From Chitinophagaceae bacterium (GTDB lineage Bacteria > Bacteroidota > Bacteroidia > Chitinophagales > Chitinophagaceae): a stretch of DNA of 54,051 nt. Below, one piece after another: positions 17,455 through 25,982 of this stretch; the stretch's first letter is position 1, and each line of letters opens with the position of its first letter. The position numbers and the translations under genes were made by a program. The stretch lies in assembly GCA_017882265.1 (NCBI GenBank), contig JADGPW010000037.1, forward strand, positions 1 to 54,051, given 5' to 3'. Below the pieces are notes generated by a model, which was not told the DNA's origin, made no database searches, and was given only the letters and a program-made list of their open reading frames with translations.

Positions 17455-19533
17455 ATGAAAAAATCCTTTCCCGGCATCCTTGTATGCATTTGCATACCTG
17501 TGCTTTGTCTATCTCAATCCGAATCTCCGGATTCATCAAAAGTTCTCGGCGAGGTTGTTATTAAGGCATTTGAACAAAATAAGCGCTTGAAGGAAATAAC
17601 AGCTGCAGTGAATTATATTAGCCAGGCACAACTTGATCGGTTTAATAATACTTCCATTTTACCGGCATTCAATACCACCCCCGGTGCAAGGATGGAGGAA
17701 CGTTCACCCGGCAGTTACCGTATGAATATCAGGGGCAGCACCCTTCGTTCACCCTTTGGTGTAAGAAATGTAAAAATTTACTGGGATGATCTACCGCTTA
17801 CTGATCCTGGCGGCAATACTTACCTGAATCAACTTGCCTATTATAATTTCAACTCCATTGAAATTATTAAAGGTCCTGGTAGCAGTTTATACGGGTCAGG
17901 ATCAGGAGGTGTTATTCTTATCAACAGCCTTACTGATAATTGGACACAAGGGGCCGACGCTAACTACATTACTGGTAGTTATAACTTACAAAATATTAAT
18001 GCGCAGGTAAGATTAGGCCAGGAAGACCATCGAAACCTGTTTAGTTATACTCACCAAACAAGCGATGGTTACCGTGACCATACCCGTATGCGCCGGGACG
18101 TTGTAAACTGGCAAACCAGCATCAAAGCAAATGAAAGACAGGAATTAAAAGCTGCAGTACTATATGGAGACCTTTATTACCAGACACCCGGTGGATTAAC
18201 CCAATCAGAATATGCCGCTAATCCCCGTGCCGCAAGACCTAAATCCGGAACATTGCCTAGTGCTGATCAGGCGCAGGCAGCCATTTTTCAAAAAACATTC
18301 CTTGCCGGTATCAGTAATACATATTACATCAGTAATAACTGGCAAAATACTTCAGTCGTGTATGGAGCGTTTACGCAGTTCAAAAATCCAACTTTCCGTT
18401 CCTATGAATGGAGAACCGAGCCTCATTTTGGTGGACGAACCACTTTTAAATGGAACAGAATCACCCCAATCGGCCAGTTGCAACTTCTTTTTGGAACTGA
18501 GGCTCAAAAAGGGTTTTTCAATACAAAATCATTTCTTAACGTCAATGGAAACCCAGGCACCCTGCAAACGGATGACGATCTGAACAACTGGACCTATTTC
18601 ATATTTGCACAAGCCAGTCTTCAATTAAAAAAGAACTGGAATATTACTACAGGTGCCAGTATCAACCGTTCCTCTATAACCATTACCCGGCTTTCCACGC
18701 CCGGTTTTGTTCCGGTTAAAACAACCTTCAGCAATCAATTAGCACCTAGAATTGCCCTGTCAAAAAAAATCACCAGTGCTATTTGGTTATATGCCAGTGT
18801 AGCGAAGGGGTTTTCTCCACCTACTGTCGCCGAGCTTTTCCCGGGTACTGTAGCTATCAATACATCGCTACAACCGGAGCAGGGTACCAATTATGAAGCG
18901 GGCATTAAAAGCAGCTGTTTAAAAGAAAGATTATACCTTGAAGTAAATGCTTTTACTTACCGGCTTAGCAATGCCATTGTGGTAAGAAAAGATGCGAGTA
19001 ATGCGAATTATTACGTCAATGCAGGAGCTACACGGCAACGGGGCATTGAAGCACAAACCTCATATAATTTTTTTGTTAGCCCTCATCATTTTATCACTGC
19101 TGCCCGGGTACAGTTAAGTTATACTCACGATGATTTTCATTATTCAGATTTCAAACAAGGTACAGCAGATTATTCAGGCAACAGGTTACCAAGTGTGCCG
19201 CCCAATGTTGTGGCAGGAAGTTTTGATTTACAAACTAAACCTGGGCTTTATACAGCTTTTACATATCTCTACAACGATCCGATCGCACTGAATGATGCTA
19301 ATACTTTTTATGCTTCGCCTTTCCACCTGCTGGGTGGAAAGTTGGGGTGGAAAAGAGTCATGCATAAAAAATACAGCTTTAATTTATTTGTCGGTGCTGA
19401 CAACCTGTTTAATGTAAACTACAGCCTGGGAAATGATATTAATGCAACCGGGGACCGTTATTTTAATGCAGCTCCCGGGAGAAGTTATTACGCAGGGATA
19501 GCTTTCCAGTGGATCAGGCCTCCGAAAATGTAA
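17455..19533 (+). CDS. TonB-dependent outer-membrane receptor
   Basis: This 692-residue protein has a signal peptide (MKKSFPGILVCICIPVLCLS), an N-terminal TonB-box-like VLGEVVIKAF, a plug domain (about residues 30-160: NTTPGARMEERSPGSYRMNIRG, the D-G/D-D segment WDDLPLTDPGG, IEIIKGPGSSLYGSG) and a C-terminal 22-strand barrel with FSPPTVAELFPG and the terminal GRSYYAGIAFQWIR. Such receptors move siderophores, heme, metals or nutrients across the outer membrane with TonB energy; the layout looks like the siderophore/iron type, but the ligand is unknown. No carboxypeptidase-like N-terminal domain is present, so it is not a SusC. The ATG at 17449 is an alternative start. It is divergent from the permease. 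Confidence 0.88.
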   Translation: MKKSFPGILVCICIPVLCLSQSESPDSSKVLGEVVIKAFEQNKRLKEITAAVNYISQAQLDRFNNTSILPAFNTTPGARMEERSPGSYRMNIRGSTLRSPFGVRNVKIYWDDLPLTDPGGNTYLNQLAYYNFNSIEIIKGPGSSLYGSGSGGVILINSLTDNWTQGADANYITGSYNLQNINAQVRLGQEDHRNLFSYTHQTSDGYRDHTRMRRDVVNWQTSIKANERQELKAAVLYGDLYYQTPGGLTQSEYAANPRAARPKSGTLPSADQAQAAIFQKTFLAGISNTYYISNNWQNTSVVYGAFTQFKNPTFRSYEWRTEPHFGGRTTFKWNRITPIGQLQLLFGTEAQKGFFNTKSFLNVNGNPGTLQTDDDLNNWTYFIFAQASLQLKKNWNITTGASINRSSITITRLSTPGFVPVKTTFSNQLAPRIALSKKITSAIWLYASVAKGFSPPTVAELFPGTVAINTSLQPEQGTNYEAGIKSSCLKERLYLEVNAFTYRLSNAIVVRKDASNANYYVNAGATRQRGIEAQTSYNFFVSPHHFITAARVQLSYTHDDFHYSDFKQGTADYSGNRLPSVPPNVVAGSFDLQTKPGLYTAFTYLYNDPIALNDANTFYASPFHLLGGKLGWKRVMHKKYSFNLFVGADNLFNVNYSLGNDINATGDRYFNAAPGRSYYAGIAFQWIRPPKM

Positions 19534-19670
19534 CCTGCTTCTTTTACTATAATTTCTTTATACTCAACTTTAGAAAGGGGCCCCTGTATTTCTGCTCCGA
19601 TCATATTTTTCATCCGGTTATTGATAGTTGAATTATTGAATAAACACAAAGTGAAAATAAAAATAAAAAA

Positions 19671-19693
19671 AGACTGTCCTTTTGGGACAGTCT
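19671..19693 (-). terminator. Rho-independent terminator of the lipoprotein gene
   Basis: A 9-bp perfect stem, AGACTGTCC and GGACAGTCT, encloses a five-base loop. On the minus strand it is followed by a run of T (the plus strand shows AAATAAAAAAA before the stem), as in an intrinsic terminator. It lies 10 bases after the stop codon of the gene at 19704. Confidence 0.8.
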
Positions 19694-19703
19694 CGTTAAA
19701 CGA

Positions 19704-20108
19704 TCAATTCACCACTTTGATCGATACAGAGGCCGAATCGACACCTCGTGTACACGGTCCGGTATCGCCTCCACCATGATGCCAGCAACTGTCTAATGAT
19801 AGATGCGTAGAATCATATTCTATATTTCTTGCTCTCACTCCTATAGTATAAACGCCGGCCCGGTTGAATGTAAAGTAATTGACGGTCTTTGTGGTGATGG
19901 CATAAGCCTCCGTGACAGCGGTGGAAGGTGAAACGGTCCAGCTACTCGCATTTTTGCCAGAACTCAACTGTACCGAAACAGTTTGACCTACGACCGCCTG
20001 TGTGGTGGAAGGAGTCAGGGAAATTTGTGTAGCAGAATCATTCGCTTTCTGACAGGCCACCAGGTTCATGATAGCAATAACAGGGACAATCAATACTTTT
20101 CTTTTCAT
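19704..20108 (-). CDS. Small secreted lipoprotein with Ig-like domain
   Basis: This 134-residue protein starts with a lipoprotein signal peptide whose lipobox is LVAC (Cys19). The mature part looks like a single PKD/Ig-like beta-sandwich: repeated short strands QISLTPSTTQAVVGQTVSVQLSS, YFTFNRAGVYTIGVRARN and VDSASVSIKVVN. A Cys- and His-rich insert, DSCWHHGGGDTGPCTRG, lies near residue 106 and could bind metal. It is exported and anchored in the outer or inner membrane. No family is recognised; the terminator follows directly. It may belong to the operon of the upstream sigma/anti-sigma genes, but a 267-base gap separates them. Confidence 0.7.
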   Translation of the reverse strand: MKRKVLIVPVIAIMNLVACQKANDSATQISLTPSTTQAVVGQTVSVQLSSGKNASSWTVSPSTAVTEAYAITTKTVNYFTFNRAGVYTIGVRARNIEYDSTHLSLDSCWHHGGGDTGPCTRGVDSASVSIKVVN

Positions 20109-20151
20109 GTTACATTTTTTAGTTTAATAAATCAGGAAGGGAAATTTCAGA

Positions 20152-20253
20152 TTAAAGAACGGGCAGAATATTAGCCTTGGAAAATCCTCTTATCCAAATG
20201 AACAGTACTGAAATTAAGAGCACCGGTACGGAATTAAAAAATATCTTTTTCAT
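20152..20253 (-). CDS. Possible 33-residue membrane peptide
   Basis: In the gap between the lipoprotein and the barrel gene the minus strand holds a 33-codon frame with ATG start, MKKIFFNSVPVLLISVLFIW and then IRGFSKANILPVL. It looks like a single hydrophobic helix with a lysine-rich start, as in small membrane peptides. Its short length means chance cannot be ruled out, and no homologue can be named. Confidence 0.3.
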   Translation of the reverse strand: MKKIFFNSVPVLLISVLFIWIRGFSKANILPVL

Positions 20254-20375
20254 AATAATAGTTTTAAGGGATACCAAAAGATTTTATTCAATACTGCTTT
20301 TATAAACTTTTATGGACGCCTGTAATAAAGAGATGTATCCACAAATAAATTTGGTTGGGTTCATTTAAAAAAAGT

Positions 20376-22079
20376 TCACAATTTAATTTTCAACCCGGCT
20401 GCTACTGAAAAATAATTGGACCGCGTTTTAACAGATGCCCCTTTATTTATGGATGTTAATCCAAACTGGCCGGAAGGCATAATCGTCAATGCGATTTTTT
20501 TATTCAAACGATACTCAGTCTTTATACCAGCCTGTGTGGAGAAATAGGTCGATTTCAGGGCCTGCGTATTACCTGAAGCAGAAGTCTCACTGGCGGTTCC
20601 TTTTCCAAAAACAGTAGTGGTTTTACCTTTTAGTAAAATATTTGCCTGTCCACCTGCCAAAGCGGAAATGGAAAACTTCCCCGGGGAGATTTTGTATTCG
20701 AATTCCAAAGGAACCCCCATATACATTAGCGTGTTCCGGGTATCATCAACCATCAGGCTGTCACCGGCACTGGGATTTTGTGCATTTTCCGGCAATAGGA
20801 AACTGTAACCCGATGAACAGTCAAGGCGAAAACTAATATTCCCATTATTGTCCCGGTCCGCAAAAATAAGTTTAGAGCCAATTTTCGAAGAAGTGATCGT
20901 ATAATTCATCCCTGATTGTACAGACCATTTTTTATTCAACCCGTAATTCAGCTTTACACCGCCTGTATAAGACAAATTATGGCGCTCACTATGTTTAATA
21001 GCGTTATGGTCATCAATATGGTTACCTCCGCCACCTGCCCGGTGCGGCATATCATTTTCAAGACTATTCCAGACCATATTGGGAGAGAACAGGAATAAAA
21101 GAGAAAGCCCCGGTTTGCCCGAATTGATCTTTGTTATCTTTTTGGAAGAGGGTGAGCTTTGTTTGGCTGTTGCCTTCATGCCATAAATATCCTGTCGATT
21201 ACTCTTGGTATTTGTATTGAAGGCCGTATCCGTGCCGGGAATAGTTCCTGCAATCTTCGATAGTGCTGACAACCCACTGTTCTTTTCATCAATAACAGCC
21301 GCAGACTGACCCTTTTTTTCATTTACTATCGGCGAAGAAGGAACATTTTGTTTCGCCACTTCTTCTTTGCTGTTTGGTAATACATTATTTTTAGATACAT
21401 TATCTCCCGTAACCGGATGTAAAGTCAAATTGTTTGCAGCATTCTTGTTTTCAGGGATTTTTTTAATTTTTTTTGCATCGGTTAAATCAGCAGTCTGTAT
21501 CCCATGTAAATCCGACCCCTGGATATTTTGATTGGTTTTATTTTTTGCAGACCCCGTCACAGTATCCTTTTTAATAGTTTCTTCGATCCTTGTATCTTTT
21601 TGTGAATTCAATTTCTTTTCCTTTTGCACGGCTACGGTACTTATATCTACATTTTCTTTTTGATTTTTTATACCCCTATCCTGCCTTACCGGCAAAGGAA
21701 TTGTCTCTTCTCCAGGTAAAGCATGTGAATTTTCATTTTGTGTTGTCAGGTTTCCGGTTCCCTCATTATCAGGTTGAAGATTTACATTTTTATTTCCTGC
21801 ATTCTTATTCTGATTCACATCTTCTGTTCTACTATTTCCGGCCACGTCACTCTTAAAATGACGGCTGGTGATGATTTCATAAAGCAATATCCCGGTAATT
21901 AGCAGGATCAGGATAAGGGCAGCTCTTTTAATATTTTCATACTTCTTTTTATATATAACTGCACTCTTCTTATCCAACCCGGCCTCAATCTTATCCCAGA
22001 CTTTTTTGGGCGGATATTCCGTATGCTCCTCAATGTTGTCGAAAAATAATTTATCAATATCATGTAAAGGTTCACTCAT
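20376..22079 (-). CDS. Anti-sigma-like protein fused to an outer-membrane beta-barrel
   Basis: This 567-residue protein has a short cytoplasmic N-terminus (SEPLHDIDKLFFDNIEEHTEY, PPKKVWDKIEAGL), one transmembrane helix at about 52-71 (RAALILILLITGILLYEII), a long Asn/Lys/Ser-rich disordered region (about 75-320), and a C-terminal beta-barrel domain (about 325-567: LSLLFLFSPNMVWNSL, KWSVQSGMNYTITSS, LMYMGVPLEFEYKI, FSVAAGLKIKL) of the outer-membrane porin-like family. The start lies 6 bases after the stop of the upstream ECF sigma gene, so the protein is presumably its anti-sigma partner. Its linker is long enough to cross the periplasm. This architecture is seen in Bacteroidota; its mechanism is inferred, not shown. 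Confidence 0.75.
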   Translation of the reverse strand: MSEPLHDIDKLFFDNIEEHTEYPPKKVWDKIEAGLDKKSAVIYKKKYENIKRAALILILLITGILLYEIITSRHFKSDVAGNSRTEDVNQNKNAGNKNVNLQPDNEGTGNLTTQNENSHALPGEETIPLPVRQDRGIKNQKENVDISTVAVQKEKKLNSQKDTRIEETIKKDTVTGSAKNKTNQNIQGSDLHGIQTADLTDAKKIKKIPENKNAANNLTLHPVTGDNVSKNNVLPNSKEEVAKQNVPSSPIVNEKKGQSAAVIDEKNSGLSALSKIAGTIPGTDTAFNTNTKSNRQDIYGMKATAKQSSPSSKKITKINSGKPGLSLLFLFSPNMVWNSLENDMPHRAGGGGNHIDDHNAIKHSERHNLSYTGGVKLNYGLNKKWSVQSGMNYTITSSKIGSKLIFADRDNNGNISFRLDCSSGYSFLLPENAQNPSAGDSLMVDDTRNTLMYMGVPLEFEYKISPGKFSISALAGGQANILLKGKTTTVFGKGTASETSASGNTQALKSTYFSTQAGIKTEYRLNKKIALTIMPSGQFGLTSINKGASVKTRSNYFSVAAGLKIKL

Positions 22080-22085
22080 AATAAA

Positions 22086-22625
22086 CTATTTTGCAATAAG
22101 TGTTTCTTTGTTTATATATTTCTTTAAAAGCGTTCTTGCATCAGATAGATTTGACTTGGAAGTGCCTTCAGAGATGCCAAGTATTTCAGCTATTTCCCTG
22201 TGTTTATAACCTTCGAATACATATAAGTTGAATACCATTTTGTAGGCCGGGGGTAATAACATGATTATTTGAAGCAGGTCCTTGGAACTAACCCTTTCTT
22301 CGATGCTGTCCGGTAAAACAAATTCATTTTCATAAGATTCAATATTCAGAACCGAGGTCAGCTGGCGTTTACTCCTTAACTTCTGTAAGGCGCAATTCAC
22401 CATGATCTTCCTGATCCATCCTTCCAGGGAACCTTCCTCCTTGAATTGGTGTAGAAACTGAAAAGTTTTCAAAAATCCCTCCTGCAGAATCTCTTCTGCC
22501 TCTTCCCTGTTCCTGGAATAGCGCAGGCAAACGACAAACATTTTTGGTGCAAACATGGCATATAAAGCCGACTGGGAATGACGGTCCCCGGCAATACAAT
22601 TCTTAATAAGATTTGCTTCAATCAA
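22086..22625 (-). CDS. ECF (sigma-70 family) RNA polymerase sigma factor
   Basis: This 179-residue protein contains region 2 (ALYAMFAPKMFVVCLRYSRNREEAEEILQEGFLKTFQFL) and region 4 (LPPAYKMVFNLYVFEGYKHREIAEILGISEGTSKSNLSDARTLL) of ECF sigma factors. It would direct RNA polymerase to a regulon, and with the protein encoded next forms a sigma/anti-sigma pair. The start codon is a TTG at 22625: the frame is closed by a stop a few codons upstream with no ATG in between, and region 2 requires this start. A TTG start is a common way to keep sigma levels low. Confidence 0.9.
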   Translation of the reverse strand: MIEANLIKNCIAGDRHSQSALYAMFAPKMFVVCLRYSRNREEAEEILQEGFLKTFQFLHQFKEEGSLEGWIRKIMVNCALQKLRSKRQLTSVLNIESYENEFVLPDSIEERVSSKDLLQIIMLLPPAYKMVFNLYVFEGYKHREIAEILGISEGTSKSNLSDARTLLKKYINKETLIAK

Positions 22626-23135
22626 GTAAACAGTGGCTTTATCATATTAACAGATGGGACCGCCAGCCTTTTTGGTTGGGTGTGACATCATCTAAAGTTA
22701 TTTTAAATAGAACGCTTTTTTGACCTTGATCTATATTTCCGGAAGCACTATCGGGGATTTAGCCAGGCCGCTTCATAAAACAAATAGTTGCCAGGATGGT
22801 CCTCTAACCATTGAATTTGAATTGTTTATTTATTAAACCGCAGCACATAAGATAATGATCCCACTGCAGCCATTTTGATTAAATCCTGAGTAAAAAATGG
22901 CTTCTTGCCTTGTTATCCTTTCAACAAACAATGGTGTTCGTTTGAGTAGATGTTTTCCTGCTGTTCTTTGGTATCGAACCCTTTGGTACGACTGTAAGGA
23001 TCAGCGACCTGGCAATAAAGATCTCCTTATCAATTAAATCCATGCAACTATAAGCAAGCCCTGTCAAAACAGGGCTTGCTACCAGGCCAATAATTTCCGG
23101 AAAAACGTAATACCATCCACGTAAGATCCAATTGA
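22626..23135. other. 510-base non-coding stretch with hairpin
   Basis: No convincing gene is seen. A 25-codon minus-strand frame near 22760-22835 encodes QIQWLEDHPGNYLFYEAAW, which looks protein-like and may be a gene remnant. A second hairpin pair, GCCATTTT and AAAATGGC, flanks positions 22870-22905. The strong hairpin at 23053-23080 is listed separately. Confidence 0.35.
23053..23080 (-). terminator. Terminator-like hairpin after the PepSY-like lipoprotein gene
   Basis: AGCAAGCCCTGT and ACAGGGCTTGCT form a perfect 12-bp stem with a 4-base loop (CAAA). It lies 56 bases past the stop codon at 23136 on the minus strand. The stem is strong but no T run follows it, so it may stop or protect the message rather than be a classical intrinsic terminator. 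Confidence 0.5.
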
Positions 23136-24053
23136 TCACCAGATGGTCTTTGCCGAAACAAAATTACCTGACGCGTCAAACCTCACGGCATATTTGGTAT
23201 TGTTGGCATTGATGATCACCACATATCCCTGTAGCACATTGTTTCTGTAGACAGCAAAGGCTTTATCGAAAACATAATTAGAATAAGTCGTGTCTAAATA
23301 ACTCAACGCCCCTGCCGGTAAAGCACTTTGAGCAATACCTATACAGTTTCCCGGAGGGGCCGGAAGTGTAACTCTTTTTACAAAATTTCCATTGCTGTTA
23401 AAGACAGTTGCAAACAGGCCATTGTTCCTGGAAATAACCACAATACTGCTGTCATGATTATTCCTGAACACTTTCACTAATGTATCTTGCGGGTAATTGG
23501 AATTCATATAAGTGGTAATAGCCGGGGGCAATGCAGTGATGGCTATCGTATCTCTTTGTAAGCCATCCCGGTCACAAAAACGCCCGCCATCATGCCAGCC
23601 AGGGCCGTCGATATCCCCTTTCTCACGCTGCTCAAGTACTTTTATAAAGTTGCCACTGCTATCAAACAGAACGGCTACCGGCTTGTCATTAAAATAGAAG
23701 ATGACAACATAGGCAGTTGTTATTCCTGCATTATTTGTTATTGCAAAAGCCCTGTTAAAAGTGTAACCGGTATAATTATTCGTGAGGTAGGAAGTCGTCG
23801 CAGCAGGCAAATTGGATTCACTGATCGAAACCCGCTGGCCTCTTGCAGGGCAAGGCTGTATCACATAAACTGAATCAGAAGTAGTAGCGGTTGTTGATGT
23901 CCGGCCGGCGCTGGCGGCTACTGCAATGACTGGAGATGTCGTAGTTCCTGATAATGTTGTGGACAGGGAATTCTCTTTTTGACATGCGTTAAGCCCCATG
24001 ATGACCGGTATAAGCAAATAGATAGCGCTTACGGATTTTAGTCTCGTAATCAT
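23136..24053 (-). CDS. Lipoprotein with three PepSY-like repeats
   Basis: This 305-residue protein has a lipoprotein signal peptide (lipobox LNAC, Cys24) and then three repeats of about 75 residues. Each repeat has a Leu-Pro-Ala-x2-x-Tyr start (LPAATTSYLTNNYTGYTFNR; LPPAITTYMNSNYPQDT; LPAGALSYLDTTYSNYVFDK), a central strand such as AYVVIFYFNDKPVAVLFDS or YVVIINANNTKYAVRFDA, and a closing x-G-N-F-V/I. This is the PepSY-like (DUF2874) fold, often repeated in Bacteroidota periplasmic or surface proteins. The function is not known; an inhibitor- or ligand-binding role has been proposed for the family. Between repeats 1 and 2 lies a charged spacer (QREKGDIDGPGWHDGGRFCDRDG). Confidence 0.75.
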   Translation of the reverse strand: MITRLKSVSAIYLLIPVIMGLNACQKENSLSTTLSGTTTSPVIAVAASAGRTSTTATTSDSVYVIQPCPARGQRVSISESNLPAATTSYLTNNYTGYTFNRAFAITNNAGITTAYVVIFYFNDKPVAVLFDSSGNFIKVLEQREKGDIDGPGWHDGGRFCDRDGLQRDTIAITALPPAITTYMNSNYPQDTLVKVFRNNHDSSIVVISRNNGLFATVFNSNGNFVKRVTLPAPPGNCIGIAQSALPAGALSYLDTTYSNYVFDKAFAVYRNNVLQGYVVIINANNTKYAVRFDASGNFVSAKTIW

Positions 24054-24519
24054 AACGTAAAATTTAATAGTTTGAAAAAAGGATTAAAGAAGAGAAGGTT
24101 CGTTCGGGTTTTAAAATTGCTTCATGGCCTGGTTATATTTCCCTATGATGTTTTTTATTTCAAAAAGTTTAATGGGATTAAATTTCTTCACTGAAATTGT
24201 GAAAGAAATGATCTTCATCATTTTTTCACTCGCGAATAAAACTTATATAACTATCGCATACAAGTAGCCTGGCTAAAGAAGTAACTGTTAATTTCCGTCT
24301 TAAAATGGATCTCTCTTTATAGTTGGCACAATATAACTTCGATGTATGCGTTCAAATTTATCTGGAGAAAGTATTTCTAATACATTATTAAGCGACATCT
24401 GTGTCAGCGGGGGTCTCGTCCTTTTTCTGTAATGATATCTAAAAAATTTGCTGGGATAAAGCTATTGTTATCGCTTACCGGATCACCGATTGGCAAAGAC
24501 ACCACCTTTAATAATCTTT
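24054..24519. other. Non-coding stretch before the TonB-receptor fragment
   Basis: These 466 AT-rich bases show no gene that I can support. They precede the broken TonB-receptor tail and may hold decayed parts of it. Confidence 0.3.
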
Positions 24520-24807
24520 ATACCGAAACATGTCATCAATTTAAAGGACGGTTACCAGGCAACTACCACCTTTTATGCAGGTATAAAGCTGCATATGGTA
24601 AGCAAAAGAGAAGAATTTAATTACGGCACATCTCCTTTCACCATAAAAAGATATACCATTATGGATGTATATGGAGAATACAAATTCACGAAGAAATTCA
24701 AAGCATTTGTTGATCTGAAGAATATCACCAATAAAAGGTATTTCGATATACTGGGTTATAATTCAAAGAAATTCAACTTTACAACCGGTGTAAATTTCCT
24801 GTTGTAG
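24520..24807 (+). pseudogene. C-terminal fragment of a TonB-dependent receptor
   Basis: The last 95 codons of this frame read like the end of a TonB-receptor barrel: IPKHVINLKDGYQ, GIKLHMVSKREEFNYGTSPF, YTIMDVYGEYKFTKKFKAF, VDLKNITNKRYFDILGY and the terminal FNFTTGVNFLL. The upstream several hundred codons, plug and most of the barrel are missing. No ATG-led complete frame is present, so this is a remnant of a deleted gene. Confidence 0.7.
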
Positions 24808-24900
24808 GGCAGTTCGTTATCTTTGCCAACATTACCTGATTCTGACCAGGTAGTTGCGTATTGCCGGTTGGTTTGAAAGTTAACCCCGGGCAATGAGTCA

Positions 24901-24972
24901 GGCCTCGTCGTACAATGGATAGTATAAGAGTTTCCGAAGCTCCAGATACAGGTTCGATTCCTGTCGAGGCTA
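24901..24972 (+). tRNA. trnR: tRNA-Arg (anticodon CCG)
   Basis: The 72 bases fold as a cloverleaf: acceptor stem GGCCTCG with CGAGGCT (one G-U pair at the end), a D stem GTAC with GTAT (one G-U), an anticodon arm AGAGT-TTCCGAA-GCTCC with the anticodon CCG, a four-base variable loop, and the T arm ACAGG-TTCGATT-CCTGT. The discriminator is A. The first pair of the anticodon stem is an A-C mismatch, and no CCA end is encoded. A frame reading VASTGIEPVS across it on the opposite strand is the typical false protein that arises from tRNA genes. Confidence 0.85.
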
Positions 24973-25016
24973 CTTTAGGCCACACTAACAACACTTAACG
25001 GGAAGTAACAAGAATT

Positions 25017-25052
25017 GAAACCCTTACCAAATTAAAGACTGGTAAGGGTTTC
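25017..25052. terminator. Hairpin between tRNA-Arg and the T9SS fragment (bidirectional terminator?)
   Basis: A 13-bp perfect stem, GAAACCCTTACCA and TGGTAAGGGTTTC, with a 10-base loop, lies 45 bases after the tRNA. No T run follows on the plus strand; the minus strand continues AATTCTTGTT. It may end transcription from both sides. Confidence 0.5.
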
Positions 25053-25136
25053 AGCGTTATTGGACAAAGTTCGATTAGGGAAGCTCTCCACGGCCTCCCC
25101 TGCAACCAAAACGATCGCGCATGAGAAAATATTTAT

Positions 25137-25505
25137 TTAATACTTGATTACCCTGGCTGAATATCTGTTTTGTCCATCATTATAATAGACGACATAGATA
25201 CCAGCTCCCCATGTCCTTGTATCAATGGTCGCCAAACTGCCACTTAATTGTAATTTCTTAACCATTCTGCCGGTGGCATCAAAGACATTCACCTCGCCAT
25301 TTAATATACCGATACCATTAAGATTGATGTAAAGTGTCCCATTAACAGGGTTTGGATAAACCTGCAGGCCCTGTATATGAAAATTGAGTGTTGCCCAGTC
25401 GGAAATTGTACCGCCAGGACAAACACTGCGAACATGGAAATAATAGGGAGACCTGTCTTTAATTGGAGAAAAAAGAGGAAAGTAAAGGCATGCACCCGCG
25501 ATCAA
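25137..25505 (-). pseudogene. C-terminal T9SS-sorting-domain fragment
   Basis: The frame ends with the type A sorting domain of type IX-secreted proteins: LQVYPNPVNGTLYINL, GEVNVFDATGRMVKKLQLSG, IDTRTWGAGIYVVYY and the closing RYSARVIKY. Before it is the end of a fibronectin-III-like domain (YYFHVRSVCPGGTISDWATL). Everything before this, including signal peptide and functional domains, is missing, and residues 1-15 look unrelated. It is the remnant of a secreted or surface protein. Confidence 0.65.
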
Positions 25506-25982
25506 CGACTATTGCATATGAAACTCCTTCCGTAATGCGTCAATCGTTATTTGAGCTTTTTGTTTTGCGGAAAGGATGTTTCCAATCTGTACATGGTAAG
25601 CCCATGATGAATGATCAGTTCTACCAAAATGAATGTACTGACCCGATCCAATAGCAATCGGATCGGCACCGATAAAAACAGATAGCTATTCTTCTCTTTC
25701 AACACAATCCCAACTACCTGTCTCATCAAAAAAAAGTCAAACCCAACTCAAAGATTTCTCTCACCCATCTCCACCCAATAGTAGAGCTGTGTAAGACAAT
25801 ATATAGACATGGGTAAGACCTTCTGTGGAGAATTGTGCGGATTGTTGCAAATATTGCGGATTTCGCGGGCAAATTTGGAAAGGGGTTGTTTGCCAATGCA
25901 TATTTGCTTTAACAGTGACACACATCACACCGGTCAATGTGAGTTACTGGAATTTAAATTTTAAACTTTTAAAACAAATAAA
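25506..25982. other. Non-coding stretch upstream of the DUF6266 gene
   Basis: These 477 bases hold no gene I can support. A CCGATCC ... GGATCGG pair near 25643-25668 forms a possible hairpin. Short frames on both strands are likely chance. The 3' part must carry the promoter of the DUF6266 gene, but no clear -7/-33 pair is seen. Confidence 0.35.

Noticed and set aside
22921-23139. 72-codon minus-strand frame overlapping the PepSY-like lipoprotein gene
   Set aside because: It spans the strong hairpin at 23053-23080, overlaps the neighbour's stop and has no plausible composition or family pattern.
24779-24994. Minus-strand frame across the tRNA-Arg gene (VASTGIEPVS)
   Set aside because: This is the typical false protein from a tRNA gene read on the opposite strand.
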